Assembly (NCBI GenBank): GCA_028984105.1
Contig: CM054802.1
Span: 11,524,116-11,588,115 of the forward strand
Source: Lavandula angustifolia
Lineage: Eukaryota; Streptophyta; Magnoliopsida; Lamiales; Lamiaceae
DNA: 64,000 nt
Reading direction: 5' to 3'
The translations under genes and the position numbers were made by a program. Below the pieces are notes generated by a model, which was given only the letters and a program-made list of their open reading frames with translations, did no database searches and was not told the origin of the DNA. Positions 1 through 11,859 of the stretch are shown here, one piece after another (the first letter of the stretch is position 1; the number at the start of each line of letters is the position of its first letter).

Positions 1-48
1 CAAAATGAGTATTCAAGAAAAGCACCTAATAGAGGATTAGAATTGTAC

Positions 49-1330
49 CTTATGCCGTGGCCCGGGCCGCAAAAGAGGTTTTCGATCCACAAGTTGGTGG
101 CGCCGCGGCCGATGGAGACGCAATCGTCGCCGGTGCCTATGTGAGAGTTCAATATAGTGACTCCGGATGACTTCTCGACGTGAATTCCGTCGGTGTTGGG
201 GCTGTCTCCGGCGGCGGATATTCTCATGTTCATGAGATTGGCATTTTGACATCCATATATGAGAATGTGAAACATTTGACTGTTTAAGGATGATAGTGCG
301 TTCACACTTATGTTGTTTGAGTTGTAGAACGCCAGAGACTGCGTAAAAATTAAACTTTAATTTGCATAAATGTTGCAGGTGATATAATATGTGACGGAGA
401 ACGAAATCGTGAAAATTGAAAACATCAATGTATTTGCGAATAAATTAAGTAATACTATAATTCACCAATTGGAATAAATTTTGATTTTTATTAATCAATA
501 TCAAAACTTTAAAAAAATTATAGATAAATGAGATCTCTATATGTATAGTAAAATTAATTCCCAACATTATATATTCAAACTAGAACCTAGCTAAAACATA
601 AAGGAACTCGAATCCTCATTTGCTCCGAAAATGGTTTGAGTTTTCTTCGAACTTTATGTCTCGTTCTACATGACTATATTAATATGCGACCTGTATCTTA
701 TATATATGTAGTAGTATTCTTAGTTATAATATGAAATACGAGATTAAAATGCAATGCATGTCTCACTATGTATGGAAAATGACATGATAATCTCGCTAAT
801 ACTTTCTAAATCGATAAATCTTAATTATGCTTATGTACCCACGAATAACGTGCGAAAAGAATTAAAAATATAAAATGGTAATGAGAACTAACCGTAGTCC
901 CCTTGGGACAACTCTTGCCGGAGGTCATACAATTCCAAAGCGACGCCCCTTGTCCGTCTAGGGTTCCGCCGTGTATGGAAACTCCGGTGACCCTCTCGAA
1001 CTTCAACCAGTTTCCGGCATTCCCAATCACACTATAGTCACTCGGAGCAACAAGAGTCCCATCAATCCGGATAGTGATTGCAGTGTTCTTGCACGACTTG
1101 CCACTAAACACTGCATTTCTCAACAAATACCGTCCCGACGGTACGTAAATCGTTGCCGGTTGCGAGGTGGCGCAGGCGGCGCCCCATGCACTGAGAAAAG
1201 CCTTCGTGCAGTCGGATTTGCCGTTGGATTTCGCTCCGAATTTCTTCACATTGTAGCTGGGATTGGCTGCAGAGTAGTTCGAGAATGTGATGACGATGAT
1301 GAAAAGTTGTAGCATTTTTTTGTGAATCAT
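49..1330 (-). CDS. Polygalacturonase 1 (GH28 pectinase), 3' part beyond the window edge
   Basis: This gene encodes a secreted endo/exo-polygalacturonase that hydrolyses alpha-1,4-galacturonan in cell-wall pectin. Exon 1 is 893-1330 and starts at the ATG whose protein begins MIHKKMLQLF, a hydrophobic signal peptide. It is followed by the family opening YNVKKFGAKSNGKSD. Exon 2 is 49-338. Intron 1 (339-892) has a GT donor and a CGCAG acceptor, and a second donor (GTAC) follows exon 2. Exon 2 carries the catalytic motifs SPNTDG, GTGDDC and GPGHG. The RIK motif and C-terminus lie left of position 1. Exon 2 is exactly 290 bp, as in the two paralogues at 6.7-10.2 kb and 12.5-14.8 kb, which supports the model. 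The gene is transcribed away from PG2. The family assignment is secure. Whether it is an endo- or exo-enzyme, and its tissue, cannot be read from this fragment. Confidence 0.93.
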
Positions 1331-1382
1331 TTTGATTTTTTAGTTAGTGATGTTTTTTTTTAAATGTGTGTTTATTAATGTG

Positions 1383-1390
1383 TATTTATA
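1383..1390 (-). promoter_or_regulatory. TATA box of polygalacturonase 1
   Basis: A TATAAATA motif on the minus strand lies 53 bp upstream of the start codon, in the position expected for a plant core promoter with a short 5' UTR. Confidence 0.6.
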
Positions 1391-2060
1391 GGCAGTCGTG
1401 GAATCAGAACATTGGCTTCTTAATTATTTTGGAGAGGATTAAGATTGATCAATCATTGGGGTTCTTATAATTTATTGAAACATTATTTAGTTTGGTCAAT
1501 TTTAATTTCACATGCTATAACTAACAAAAACCGTTTTCCCTCCCATAAAAATGTTTTTAAAAAAAAATCGAACATATATATAATTGATAGTCATGACTTA
1601 TATTTAATGTAGGACAAGTGACCTCTATTTTTGAAGAAAACTCGATAGAAAACGGAATCTATGAAAACAACTCAAATAAACATCCTACTTTTCATTTTGA
1701 GAAAAACATATTTGGAATTAACTACTAGAATTTGAATATAATTTCTAGTTTGTGCATTATTAGAATTATTTTCCTATTAGAACTTTAATATTCTTGACTC
1801 TATAATACAGTTCTATAATACAGTTCATTAATCTATTATTTTTAACAAGTTTATATATATGACTCAATAGAAAACATAATTTATTCCATCTTGATGAACT
1901 CCACTTTTTTTTCGAGAGCACGTTGGTGTTCTCGATTGTTGCGTTTCTATTTTATGGCATGACACTACTTTATAGTTAATTTAGGTGGGAATTGAGATTA
2001 TGAGCGTAACATGGAAGCATATGAAGATTATGAATGTTGACAAATGAACCTATGCTGCAG

Positions 2061-2240
2061 GCAGCGGCGGATTAAGGGGGCGCTCAGCGGCGGCGGCCCT
2101 CCGGAACTCGTGCCGAAACGCGATTTTATATATGTAATTTTTAAGAAATTTCGTATTTCGTCTCCTGAATGTACACTTCACCCTCTTCTCTATCGAAATA
2201 TTAAGTTTTATCCCTCCCTCGTAATCCTAGATCAGCCCCT
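2061..2240. mobile_element. Small hAT-like (Tip100-type) MITE
   Basis: The left edge GCGGCGGATTAAGGGGGCG and the right edge CCTAGATCAGCCCCT form short imperfect inverted ends. The flanking GCTGCAG/GTTGCAG resemble a decayed duplication. The interior is closely matched at about 13385-13520, and less closely near 11483-11631, 11860-12040 and 16996-17420, so this is a local repeat family. Assignment to Tip100-type hAT rests on the GGGGCGGA-like ends and is tentative. Confidence 0.5.
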
Positions 2241-3268
2241 AGTTGCAGGTCATATAATTCGATCTGAAATTAATAAAAATTATAAGTACTAATTACAAGA
2301 AACTATAGTTGGTATGATATCCCAATGGGCAGCTCCATGTGCTATTAATCATTCTTAATCATGTTAAGACTTCCCTCTCTCTCAATTTTTTATTTGCATG
2401 TCATCCGATCAGAGAATGTAGTAGATGCAATTTTAAATTATATTTTGCCAGAGGTTATATATAATATTTCATGTGGTGGCACGTCTCTCTTATCAGTTCC
2501 TGGAATGTCAATGCCAAATAAAAAATAGTAATTAGAAAAATTAATATCATGTGCCTAATCATTTTTGTCAACCATTTTCCCCTGAGAATTTAGGTAGAGC
2601 TTTTATTTAGATTTAATCGATCAACAATTAAGGCCAAAACATTTTTAATTCAGATCTATAATTTATTTTGTATAAACCATGATTTATTTATTTATTTATT
2701 TAATGTACTTTTTCTAGTATTTGGGCACTTTTTTTGAATGAATCTTCAGCTTAATTATATAAAATAATAGATTAAGTTTAATTAAAATTTAGCCTACAAA
2801 TCGTAATTATGAAAGTGGACCAGAAACTTACGTAAGATTGTGATTCAGTGATTATAATTAAAGTTTGGACTCACATGCAATCTCCTCTATTCATGCAAAA
2901 TATAGTGTTTGATAAAATATTAAATTAATATCAAGACTAAATAGTAAAATAATTTAACCATATAACGTGTTCTAACATGCATCTTTGCGGCTGATCATTA
3001 GTGTGCAAGTTAGGACAATTTACAAGTACATGAACTAATTTTCAGAATCGGATAACATGCTTGTTATCATAGAGTCAAACCATATAATTAAATAATCTGT
3101 ATGTATAAAAATTAGATATTTCAATTCGATTAAATTGAACTAAACCAAAAATTTGATTCTTTATTTTGCAAAATCAAATTAACAATAAGTTTCATCACTA
3201 AAACATATATACATCATTCACAAAAAGACATTGATATTTTAGACAAGTGAAAACAAAGGTTGATTAAG

Positions 3269-3462
3269 TCACAAAGACTTTGTGTGTCACATAATATACT
3301 TTCCTTTATATGTCACACTTTATCGGGTGTTGACATGTGGCATATGCATTCACCATAATTGATTTTGATTTGATTATTTAATTAAAATATATTCCACATG
3401 TCAAATGATTCGTGGAGGTGACATATAGTGGATTATAATTGTGTGACACCAAAGCCTATCCG
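3269..3462. mobile_element. MITE with 8-bp target duplication (TGATTAAG), copy 1
   Basis: An exact 8-bp repeat TGATTAAG flanks the element at 3261-3268 and 3463-3470. The ends are imperfect inverted repeats around TTTGTGTGTCACA and its complement. The same element, in opposite orientation, sits at 45399-45590 with its own duplication, and a diverged relative lies at about 15246-15396. The 8-9 bp duplication fits hAT or Mutator superfamilies. There is no coding capacity. Confidence 0.75.
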
Positions 3463-3936
3463 TGATTAAGTATATCTAGCATCGAGCTTCCGTATCCTAC
3501 AAAAGAAAGTGACAAGAAGTAAATAATTTAAATTATATTAAACATAATTGCATAATTTATATTTAATTAAACCAATATAGAGAACAAAGATACCAACTAA
3601 ATTATCTTCATCTCAAAATAAGCCCAAACGTGTTTTAGATTAAAAGTTAAACGACTGTTTTTTTTTAAATATAAATATTAATGACTATTGGCTAAAAACA
3701 TACAATATTTTCGGTTCGGTTTACCAATAGTAAATTGGAAATGAAAAAAAAAAAGAAAAAAAAAGTTCCAAAGCTTTTTTTCGTTGAATTTAAAATATCT
3801 GTTCGATCAGTTAATGACTCAATTGACACCCCTAATAAAAACTTGTGATTAACTCCTCTAATTATTTCATGGACAAAGATGATATTTTATAATAATAATA
3901 ATAATAATGATAATACAAAGTTTCTATACAAACTTA

Positions 3937-5578
3937 GGCCCCGTTTGGTTGACAGAAAGGAATGTAATCGGAATCAGGAATCATTCCTGCAGGTATGGAA
4001 TGAAGGAATGATTCCTGAAAACAGTTGTTTGGTTGCAGTAGGAATGAATTTGATTCCAAAACCTGTTTGGTTTGATTGAAGGAATGGAATCAACTATTTT
4101 CTTAATTAAATACATTTTTATTTAACTTCATATTAGTTTAACATTTAAATATTAAAAATGGAGTTACATAAATATTAAAAATTAGTTTCGTACAAATATT
4201 GCAATCCATAAATCAAACATAGATAGTTAAAAATTAGTTTTGATCATTTCCATTTGTCTAGCCCTCCTTCTCCTCATTATTTTCAATCTAAAAGTATCCA
4301 TATCTGTAGAAAAAGGAAAGATTTACTGAAGTCAAAACATTCTTAAAACCATTCTCCAACCACACACACATGACATATATAAGAAATGAAACTGGAAACA
4401 GAATGAAGCTATATAACAGGGGAACAAAATAAATTGTACAAGCAATTGAACAAAATACATTTCGGCTATATTCTCCAGGTAAAAATAATTGACGATTCCT
4501 AATTTATTTATTCTCCAGGTCTCGATTCATTTCGGCTATATCACTCCACCCCTTATCAAAATACATCTCACCCTTTTCAAGCCCCAAGAAAACTTCTTAC
4601 TGACTGGTTCATACCCTTTCTTAATGAAAAAGACAAAATCCAAGAAAGAAACATAATGAAGCCAGTTCACAAAATGCAAACTCCATGAATACAGAACATA
4701 ATACAGAAATTTACATGATTGCAGAACACAATACAGAACACAATACATAAAATCCATGAATGCAGAACACAATACATAACACAATAAATTCAGTACATAA
4801 ATTCATAACACAAGCCAATTCACAGAATGGAGCCAGTTCACAACATAAATTCAAACTCCATGAATGCAGTACATAAATTCAGAACAGAACCATGGCACAA
4901 GAAAGAAACACAAATCGAGAAACATGCGAACACTTGTTGCTTTTCAAAACAATAAAAAAATAAGATTAATAAAGATCAACCCTTCTGCAATTAGTTGTTT
5001 TGGTGGTTCGCAATTCTCAACACTAATTGGAAATTTTAGGAAATGCCCGCGCTTTGAAGAACAGAAATAGAAGAACAGACTCTCTCTAATCGTTTTATCT
5101 GTCTACATTTTTCTCTAAAAAAATAGAAGAACAGACTCTCTCTCTCTCTCTCTCCCAAATCTGGCAGCAACGTTTTCAACCCTTTTCAAGCCCCAACAGA
5201 GAAAAAGGTCATACCTCAGAGAGAAAAGGCGGCGGCGGCGGCGTAGGCAGCGGCGTCGTAGGCGCCGGCGTAGCCGGCGGCAGCGTAGGCGGCGGTGAAG
5301 ACGGTGGTGTGGAGTGTGGAGGCGGTGAGTTGTTTCTTATTTCTGCCAAGAGAGAAAAAAAAAATGAGAGTGAGAGAGAGATGAGTGAGTGAGAATTGGG
5401 AGGAATGAGAATTGAAAGTGCCCAATGCGGAGGGTTTGAGAAAGTGTAATTTGGGGGGGTTGGAGAGAGGAATGAGGTATGATTCCTTTGCAACTTTTTA
5501 CGAACCAAACACGAAGAATGGAATCATTCCTTTAAAATGATTCCTGATTCCATTCCTCCGGTCCAACCAAACGGGGCC
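3937..5578. mobile_element. Non-autonomous PIF/Harbinger-type DNA transposon, 1.6 kb
   Basis: The left end GGCCCCGTTTGGTTG and the right end CAACCAAACGGGGCC are perfect 15-bp inverted termini. Similarity continues inward through repeated GGAATGATTCC-type motifs. TTA flanks both sides (3934-3936 and 5579-5581), the target duplication typical of PIF/Harbinger. The interior holds no transposase. It has imperfect repeats of CAGAACACAATACATAA-like units (about 4680-4800), a CT microsatellite (about 5136-5154) and a GGC-rich minisatellite (about 5225-5300). Short open frames inside are not convincing genes. Confidence 0.85.
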
Positions 5579-6509
5579 TTAAGTGTTTATCAAACAGCCC
5601 GGACAGGTTCTGTTGTCAAAAGGGGCCAATTCGTCAAGGCCCATCAGTGAAAAGGGCCCAGCCTAGTGTAGTAAATTTTCTATAGTTTTATTATAACTAT
5701 AATTTAAGTTTTTCTTAGAGATACTCTATGTTAGATTGTGCATAAACGAGATTATCAAATTTCATTTCTTAATTTAAGTGTTTACTTTCTTAGTGTTATT
5801 TTCGTAGTGCTATTCTTAGTCACTTTGAAAATAACATCTACAATTTATTCCTATCTTTTACATTTTCAGATAATTTATGAATTTTGATCATGTTGGTGAG
5901 ACATGTTAAAACAATAAATTAAGACTCTAAATGGTACACCTATAGAGTATCAGCCAGAAAACCTAACTAGTAAAATAAAAAAATAAGTCTTTCTCAATAG
6001 GATTATTTAAGTAAAAAATTAGGTAAAAAAATTAGGGTAACTTACTTCACGAGTGATTTTTGTTTTTTAGATTATGAAAATCTTAAAGGAAAAAAGAATA
6101 GTTATTGGGCGGGTTTGTTCCGATGGCCATGAAAGATTGAATTGAGTTGTCATTTCAGTAGTCTAACGCATTTTTCAAGCAAAGCCTTACCCAATCCACA
6201 ATTTGGAGGTTGGCCCATTGGGCCGGATCGGACCTTCCTAAACCGGACACTTTAACATCTCAAATTATAATTATCAAAGCTGTAATTTTTGTTCTTATGT
6301 TATGCAAATAGTTATTTAAGAAAAGTTGTCTTAACTACTTATGTTAGATTGGCCATATTATGAAACACATTGACATGCCAATTGCTCTAGCCTCTTAAGA
6401 CAAAAGAATTAATACTACCACCAACATTCCTCCTAACTTACCTCTACCAAATTGCCAAATTCTAGGCTAGCTTAAGTAAAATTTGGCTTTCATAAAAACT
6501 TCTAAAATA

Positions 6510-6539
6510 CCCCCACCCCCACCCCCACCCCACCCCACC
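6510..6539. promoter_or_regulatory. C-rich tract upstream of the PG2 TATA box
   Basis: About 30 bp of CCCCCA-type repeats lie directly upstream of the PG2 core promoter. The minus strand reads as several runs of four to five G separated by single T, a pattern able to form a G-quadruplex. A promoter role is inferred from position only. Confidence 0.4.
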
Positions 6540-6568
6540 AGCCCTCTTGCTTAATTTCAAAATATAAC

Positions 6569-6576
6569 TATAAATA
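6569..6576 (+). promoter_or_regulatory. TATA box of polygalacturonase 2
   Basis: TATAAATA lies 106 bp upstream of the PG2 start codon. A CT/CA-rich leader follows, as is common in plant 5' UTRs. Confidence 0.6.
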
Positions 6577-6681
6577 CCCTCTCAAACTTTCCCCAACTCC
6601 CCACGACCAAACTCTCCCCATCTCCTCAAATCCCCCACACAAAAAAACTCACACTAAATTAACAAAGATCAATCCAATCAC

Positions 6682-9600
6682 ATGCCTCATCCCACAACCA
6701 TTCTTTTCACAACACTCTTCCTCGCATGTCTCCACCAATCACAAGCCGTTTCCACCTCGTACAACGTCCAAGAATTAGGCGCAAATCCTAATGGTAAAAG
6801 TGATTCCACAAACTCCATGATCAAAGCATGGGCCTTAGCTTGTGCATCCACAACTCCCTCCACAATCCATGTCCCACAAGGAAGATTCTTGGTCAAACAC
6901 CTTCACTTTAAGGGCCCATGCAGGAATAGAGACGTAACGCTGCGTGTCGACGGAAACCTAGTTGCTCCATCGGACTACGGTGCAGTCGGAAACGCGGCCA
7001 ATTGGCTCCTCTTCGAAGGGGCCGACGGCGTCTCCGTAAGCGGCGGCGGTCTTGACGGCCAAGGCGCCGCCTTGTGGGCTTGCAAAACAAATTGCTCCAA
7101 TTGTCCTACAGGTGTTACGGTATGAATATAGCTTTATCCTCCTTTTGCATCTTTGGAAATTCTTAGCCATATATATTAAAATATGTCAAATAGTTTTTTT
7201 TTTAAATTGGCCAAATTTGAAAGGTTTCGTCTTCGCCATCATGACTAAGAAATTAACTTCCTTAGACGAGTAATTTAAGGTTAGTGAGGATGTGGGGAGT
7301 GGGAGTTATTTTGGAAAATGTTATTATTTAGTTTTTATTTCTTAATTCTAATTTAGGTTTGTCTTTTATCAATGTGAGAGGAATGATTTTAATGAAAAAC
7401 TTTCTTCACTAATTAATTCAGATATAAGATTTATAGCCTGCTCACATAATTGCCGAACCATTAACAAATCCACCAAGTACTAATAATAGTATTTATCAAT
7501 ATGATTTAGAGGCTCGATTATAATAATTGAAAAGGCGATTCCCACTACTTATAGACAAAATTCATGAAAAAATATCATTAGTAAATCCACTAATTACTAT
7601 TTATTCACATGATTTAATGGCCCCAACTACAAAAACCGAAAAAGGGGTTGCCACTATTTATACACAAAATTGCCAAAAATACCTTTAATAAATCCACTAA
7701 CTATTATTTATGTAGATGATTTAATGCACGCGATTAATTCGAGATAGTTGTCCAAAAAATTGGAAAAGTGGTTAGAAAATTATAGTACTTTTTTAAAAGT
7801 GTATAAAATTTATCTATTTATTCAAATAGACTAGTTTTACATTTCTCCCAATAGTATAGTAATAAATAAGTATATAACTCTTGGAATATTTTTCTATTTG
7901 AAGAATTGAACCGTATTTTCTTTCCATTTATGGGTTATCTTGGTTTGCAGACACTTGGAATTTCTAATTCCAAAAATGTGAGAATTAATGGATTGACTTC
8001 CATTAATAGTCAAATGTTTCATATTGTGATCAACGGTTGCCAAAATGTGACGTTACAAGGAGTAACTATTGTAGCCTCCGAAAATAGCCCTAATACTGAT
8101 GGAATTCATGTTCAACTGTCGAAGGGGGTTACCATTTTGAACTCCAGTATCGGAACCGGCGACGATTGTATCTCGATTGGACCGGGTGCCACCGATTTGT
8201 GGATCGAAAACGTCGGTTGCGGACCAGGTCATGGCATATGTGTATAATAGGGCTATCAATTAGTTCGGTTTGAAAAAGAAAAAAAAAACGTAGTAATAAG
8301 TTTTTGTTCTTTAAATTTTTCGATTGTTCTTGATTTAACCAAACCGTTAAATAATAAATATTTTTATTTTTTTATTCTCTTTTAGAGTTTCAGTTAAAAC
8401 CGAACCAAATCAGAACATTTTGGTATGGTATTTGATTTTGTAAAATATAAAACAGAATTTTCAGTTCGGTTTATCCTATTAACTGCCCTAGTGAACAATA
8501 TTTATGATTCTTGAATGATTTATAAGTTTATGATGTCTATTTTTAAGGATTAAATTTTGTTTTTAATTATATGTATGATGTCTATTTTTAATGATTAAAT
8601 TTTGGTTTTCATTTATATGTTGGTGTATATAATTATTAATGCAGCATTGGGAGTCTAGGGAAGGATTATGATGAGGAAGGGGTGGAAAATGTGACAGTGA
8701 GAAGTGTAAGATTCGAAAATACACAAAATGGATTGAGAATAAAGACATGGGGGAGACCAAGCAAAGGCTTCACAAAGGATGTCGTCTTCCAACATGCCAT
8801 TATGACCAATGTCCAAAATCCTATCCTAATTGATCAAAATTACTGCCCATCTAACAAAAATTGTCCTGGTCAGGTACTCTCTCTTCCACTACCTGATCTG
8901 ATTATTCTATTTTATATAATAAATCCTCATAAAATTTAATAATAGCCATTTTTATCAACCAAATTCATCATTAAATTGGGCTAGTGATCCCCTTGAAAGG
9001 TCTCATAAGTTATAATTGAAGACTGAAAGACTTTGTTAAGTTACAATATGATCATCAGACTGCTATACATATTACCAAATAAAATATCATCGATTTGAGA
9101 TTGTTCTTATACCTATGGGGCCGACCCAATAGGAGGGCCAGGCCGGGCAGGGCAACCGCCCAGGGCCCTGAATTTTAGGGGACCAAAAAATTTTCAACCC
9201 AAACTTGCAAATTATTTTTGCTTTCAATTTTGACACAATAAATACATGTTAACAACTTGAGCCCAGATAATATTACTATAAATACTGAATTCCAATCTAG
9301 GACCCAAAATGATAAGAAGCTAAAGAAATAAAAACAGTTAATGTATCCGATTAATAATTACCATGAATTTTAAGTACCACATATTTATTTCCTTTATTTA
9401 TTACCCATGATAAAATATTTATTAATTCATTTTTCATTTAGGTAAATGGCTTACAGTAAAAAAAATAATAATAATAATAATTGCAATACGGGCCAAAATA
9501 GTAAGAAATTAAGGAAATAATTTGAAAAATTGTCTAATTCTGCCATTATAAACAAATAAAAATGGAAATCGAAGAAAAGAATTATAAAAAATATTAGTAA

Positions 9601-10247
9601 TCAACATCTATTTTTCTATACTACAATCTACGTTTCATGTTTTCATGCTATACATTAGTATAGGAGACGGGGGCCATTTTTAATTGTTCGCCCAAGCCAA
9701 TATTTTCTTACACCGAATTAAATTACGGTTGATCACCTTAGAGTGTCTTGTTATGAGAGAGAGTTTATTAGACAATCCGACTCATTCATATAAAATAATT
9801 AATACGAAGTTGATGTGACACAACAATATAGTTCAACAAATACCACCACTAATAACCAGCAAAACTTAAACTTAATTACAACTGGTGAAGATTATGAAAT
9901 ACCTGCTGAAGCAATATTTAAATTAATTTCTCTCCCATTTATTCCTTTAATTTATTTTATTTTTAATTTATTTTATTTTATTTCATTATTATTATTTCGG
10001 GGGTGCTGCAAAGGTGTCTGGCGTGGAAATTACTAATGTAACTTACCGAGACATTCAAGGCACTTCGGCAACAAAAGTTGCCGTCAAGTTCATCTGCAGT
10101 GCGAGAAGTCCATGTCATGGGATCAGACTCGAAAATGTTAGCCTCACCTACCAAAACCAAGCGGCACGTGCTATGTGCTCGAATGCACGTGGTTCGACGG
10201 TCGGCATCATCGACCCCTCGAGCTGCTTGTTCTCAGAGAGAGACTAG
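6682..10247 (+). CDS. Polygalacturonase 2 (GH28), intact domains but defective exon-2 donor
   Basis: Exons are 6682-7119, 7951-8240, 8645-8873 and 10014-10247, encoding 396 residues if spliced at the conserved boundaries. The protein starts with a signal peptide (MPHPTTILFTTLFLACL), then YNVQELGANPNGKSD, and carries SPNTDG, GTGDDC, GPGHG and RIK, the four GH28 motifs. Exon lengths 438, 290 and 229 match the paralogues, so the boundaries are well supported. At the end of exon 2, however, the sequence reads ATATG/TGTATAA and has no GT in the required phase. The nearest GTs (at 8240 and 8242) both lead to a stop within a few codons of exon 3. A hAT-like insertion begins 8 bp further on. PG2 is therefore either a pseudogene, non-canonically spliced, or mis-sequenced by one base. 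Introns 2 and 3 are far longer than in PG3 because of insertions. Confidence 0.85.
8248..8490. mobile_element. hAT-like MITE inserted at the PG2 exon-2 donor
   Basis: The ends TAGGGCTATCAATTAG and CTATTAACTGCCCTA are imperfect inverted repeats with the Ac-type TAGGG tip. The flanking octamers GTGTATAA (8240-8247) and GTGAACAA (8491-8498) agree at 6 of 8 positions, consistent with an aged 8-bp hAT duplication. The interior has GTTCGGTTT motifs like the larger hAT elements at 15417 and 41852. Confidence 0.6.
9118..9700. mobile_element. Probable insertion in PG2 intron 3
   Basis: The left part has GGGCAGGGCAACCGCCCAGG followed by AATTTTAGGGG. The right part has GGGGGCCATTTTTAATTG and CGCCCAAGCC, roughly its inverse. 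The AT-rich DNA between them includes an ATA microsatellite. The intron is 1140 bp against 93 bp in PG3. Boundaries and class are uncertain. Confidence 0.3.
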
Positions 10248-10373
10248 TTTTAGCTTCGTCATACAAAACTGATTTATCAATACTTTTCAGCAGTGTTCAT
10301 AGTCCTTACAAGGTGTTTCTAAAAAGGCTTCATAGAGAATAACTTATTTTATAGCATAAGTATTTTATATTGA

Positions 10374-11060
10374 GGTATTGGTGAAATAAAATTACAAATT
10401 ATTATAAATTGAGAATTTCAATATGAACTTTAAACTTGGCGATTTAAAGCATGAACTTTCAAAATTTTCAATTTAAGGCATGCTTCCTGATTTTTTTTCA
10501 ACTTTGGGCTGGAGTGAGGTAACCAATACAACGACGTTTTGATGCCACTTCCGCAAGATTGCTACCTCATTAATTTCCACATCATTAATTCATTAAAATT
10601 AAGACAATTCTTACCTTCAATTCCAAAAGGACTAATATTACCTAACCTTCAATAAAAAAAATTAAAAAAAAAAGATTTTTATATTATACTTCTTCCGTTT
10701 CATAGAAATTGTCTGGTATTTCTTTTTGGTTATCTCACAAAACTTGTTCATTTTTCTATTTTAGCAAATTATTTCAAACATTTTATTTGAGAGACCTCCA
10801 ACTTTACACAACTAACAAATTTTCTAAAAAACCAGGTTGAAAATAAAGTGGACAAATTCTATAGAACGAAGGGAGTAATAAAAATAAATTCCAAATAGGC
10901 ATCCAACTCAATATTATGATGGCTTAAACAAATTGGGGACCACAACATGCATTGAAATCTAAAAATAATTTATTTAAAATGTGTGCATTAATTCGCTAAG
11001 TTTTAAAGTTCGTGTTAAATTTTTAAATTTGGAATAATTTGTGTTTATATCACCAATACC
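10374..11060. mobile_element. MULE-like element with about 68-bp terminal inverted repeats
   Basis: The left end GGTATTGGTGAAATAAAATT and the reverse complement of the right end, GGTATTGGTGATATAAACAC, begin alike, and similarity runs on for about 68 bp to AACTTTAAAACTTRGCG. Near-identical TTTTATATT(T)GA flanks both ends, consistent with a 9-11 bp Mutator-type duplication. There is no transposase. A Stowaway-like MITE is nested inside. It lies just downstream of PG2. Confidence 0.65.
10689..10875. mobile_element. Stowaway-like MITE nested in the MULE-like element
   Basis: CTTCTTCCGTTTCAT at the left and its near complement ATAGAACGAAGGGAG at the right are each flanked by TA. This is the Tc1/mariner-type Stowaway signature. 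The length is 187 bp. Confidence 0.7.
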
Positions 11061-11482
11061 CTTTTATATTTGACTAGTAACTTATTTATGAACTCTCTAA
11101 TGATATTCTCCAATTTGTTGCAAATTAAAACACGTTTTTCGAATTAAAAAATATCTCAATAGATTATAAATAATTCAATTGAAGGGGCAAAACAGAAATA
11201 GGATTCTTCTTTGTTATAGAAAATTAAAAGAATAAAAAAATGATTTTTAGATAGTCAACCACATAATAACAACCTTAACGGCCTTTCGTCCAAATGCTTG
11301 TACGGTTGACCTCCCATATCTTAAGAAGTAATGTAATGATGATTAGCAACCGGCTATAATCTCGCCGTACAACCCTGCGGGATTACTCCATGTTTCACAT
11401 GGCTTCATTAATCACAAATTGAACTCTCTCTCTTGCCGTACTTGATTTTTTAATGTACAAACTGGTTACCTTCTACACCGAT

Positions 11483-11631
11483 CAGGAGCGGATCTAAGGG
11501 GGCAGTCGCCCTGTATTCACGTCGAAACTTCGATTTTTTATGTGTGATTTTCGTAATTTTTTATACTTCATCCTCTTTTCAATCAAATTTTCAAATTTCA
11601 CCCCCTTCCTCATAATCCTAGATCTGCCCAT
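11483..11631. mobile_element. hAT-like (Tip100-type) MITE
   Basis: It starts CAGGAGCGGATCTAAGGGGG and ends CCTAGATCTGCCCAT. The flanking ACACCGAT and GCACCGAT agree at 7 of 8 bases, a hAT-sized duplication. It belongs to the same family as the element at 2061-2240. Confidence 0.6.
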
Positions 11632-11859
11632 GCACCGATTATTCTACATTGGATTCATGATTACGAGGAAATGGAAATCTACAATTTTGAAAATTCAGAA
11701 AACTTTCAAAATCACATAGAAATCAAATAAGATGTGCATATTCTTTGAGTGCGTAATATAGTATAAAAATTGAAACTCAATTTAAAATAGAAAATCGGAT
11801 ATAAGTTTCAAGCTTTAAAATTTGAGTTCAACATTAATTAGCTATCATAGACAGACTTA

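Noticed and set aside
37..252. 71-codon minus-strand arginine-rich frame
   Set aside because: It is out of frame with PG1 exon 2, which carries the catalytic motifs.
971..1312. 113-codon plus-strand open frame
   Set aside because: It is the antisense shadow of PG1 exon 1, whose minus-strand frame has a signal peptide and GH28 sequence.
5209..5508. Proline-rich and alanine/tyrosine-rich frames
   Set aside because: They arise from the GGC-rich minisatellite inside the Harbinger-type element. There is no start context or homologous domain.
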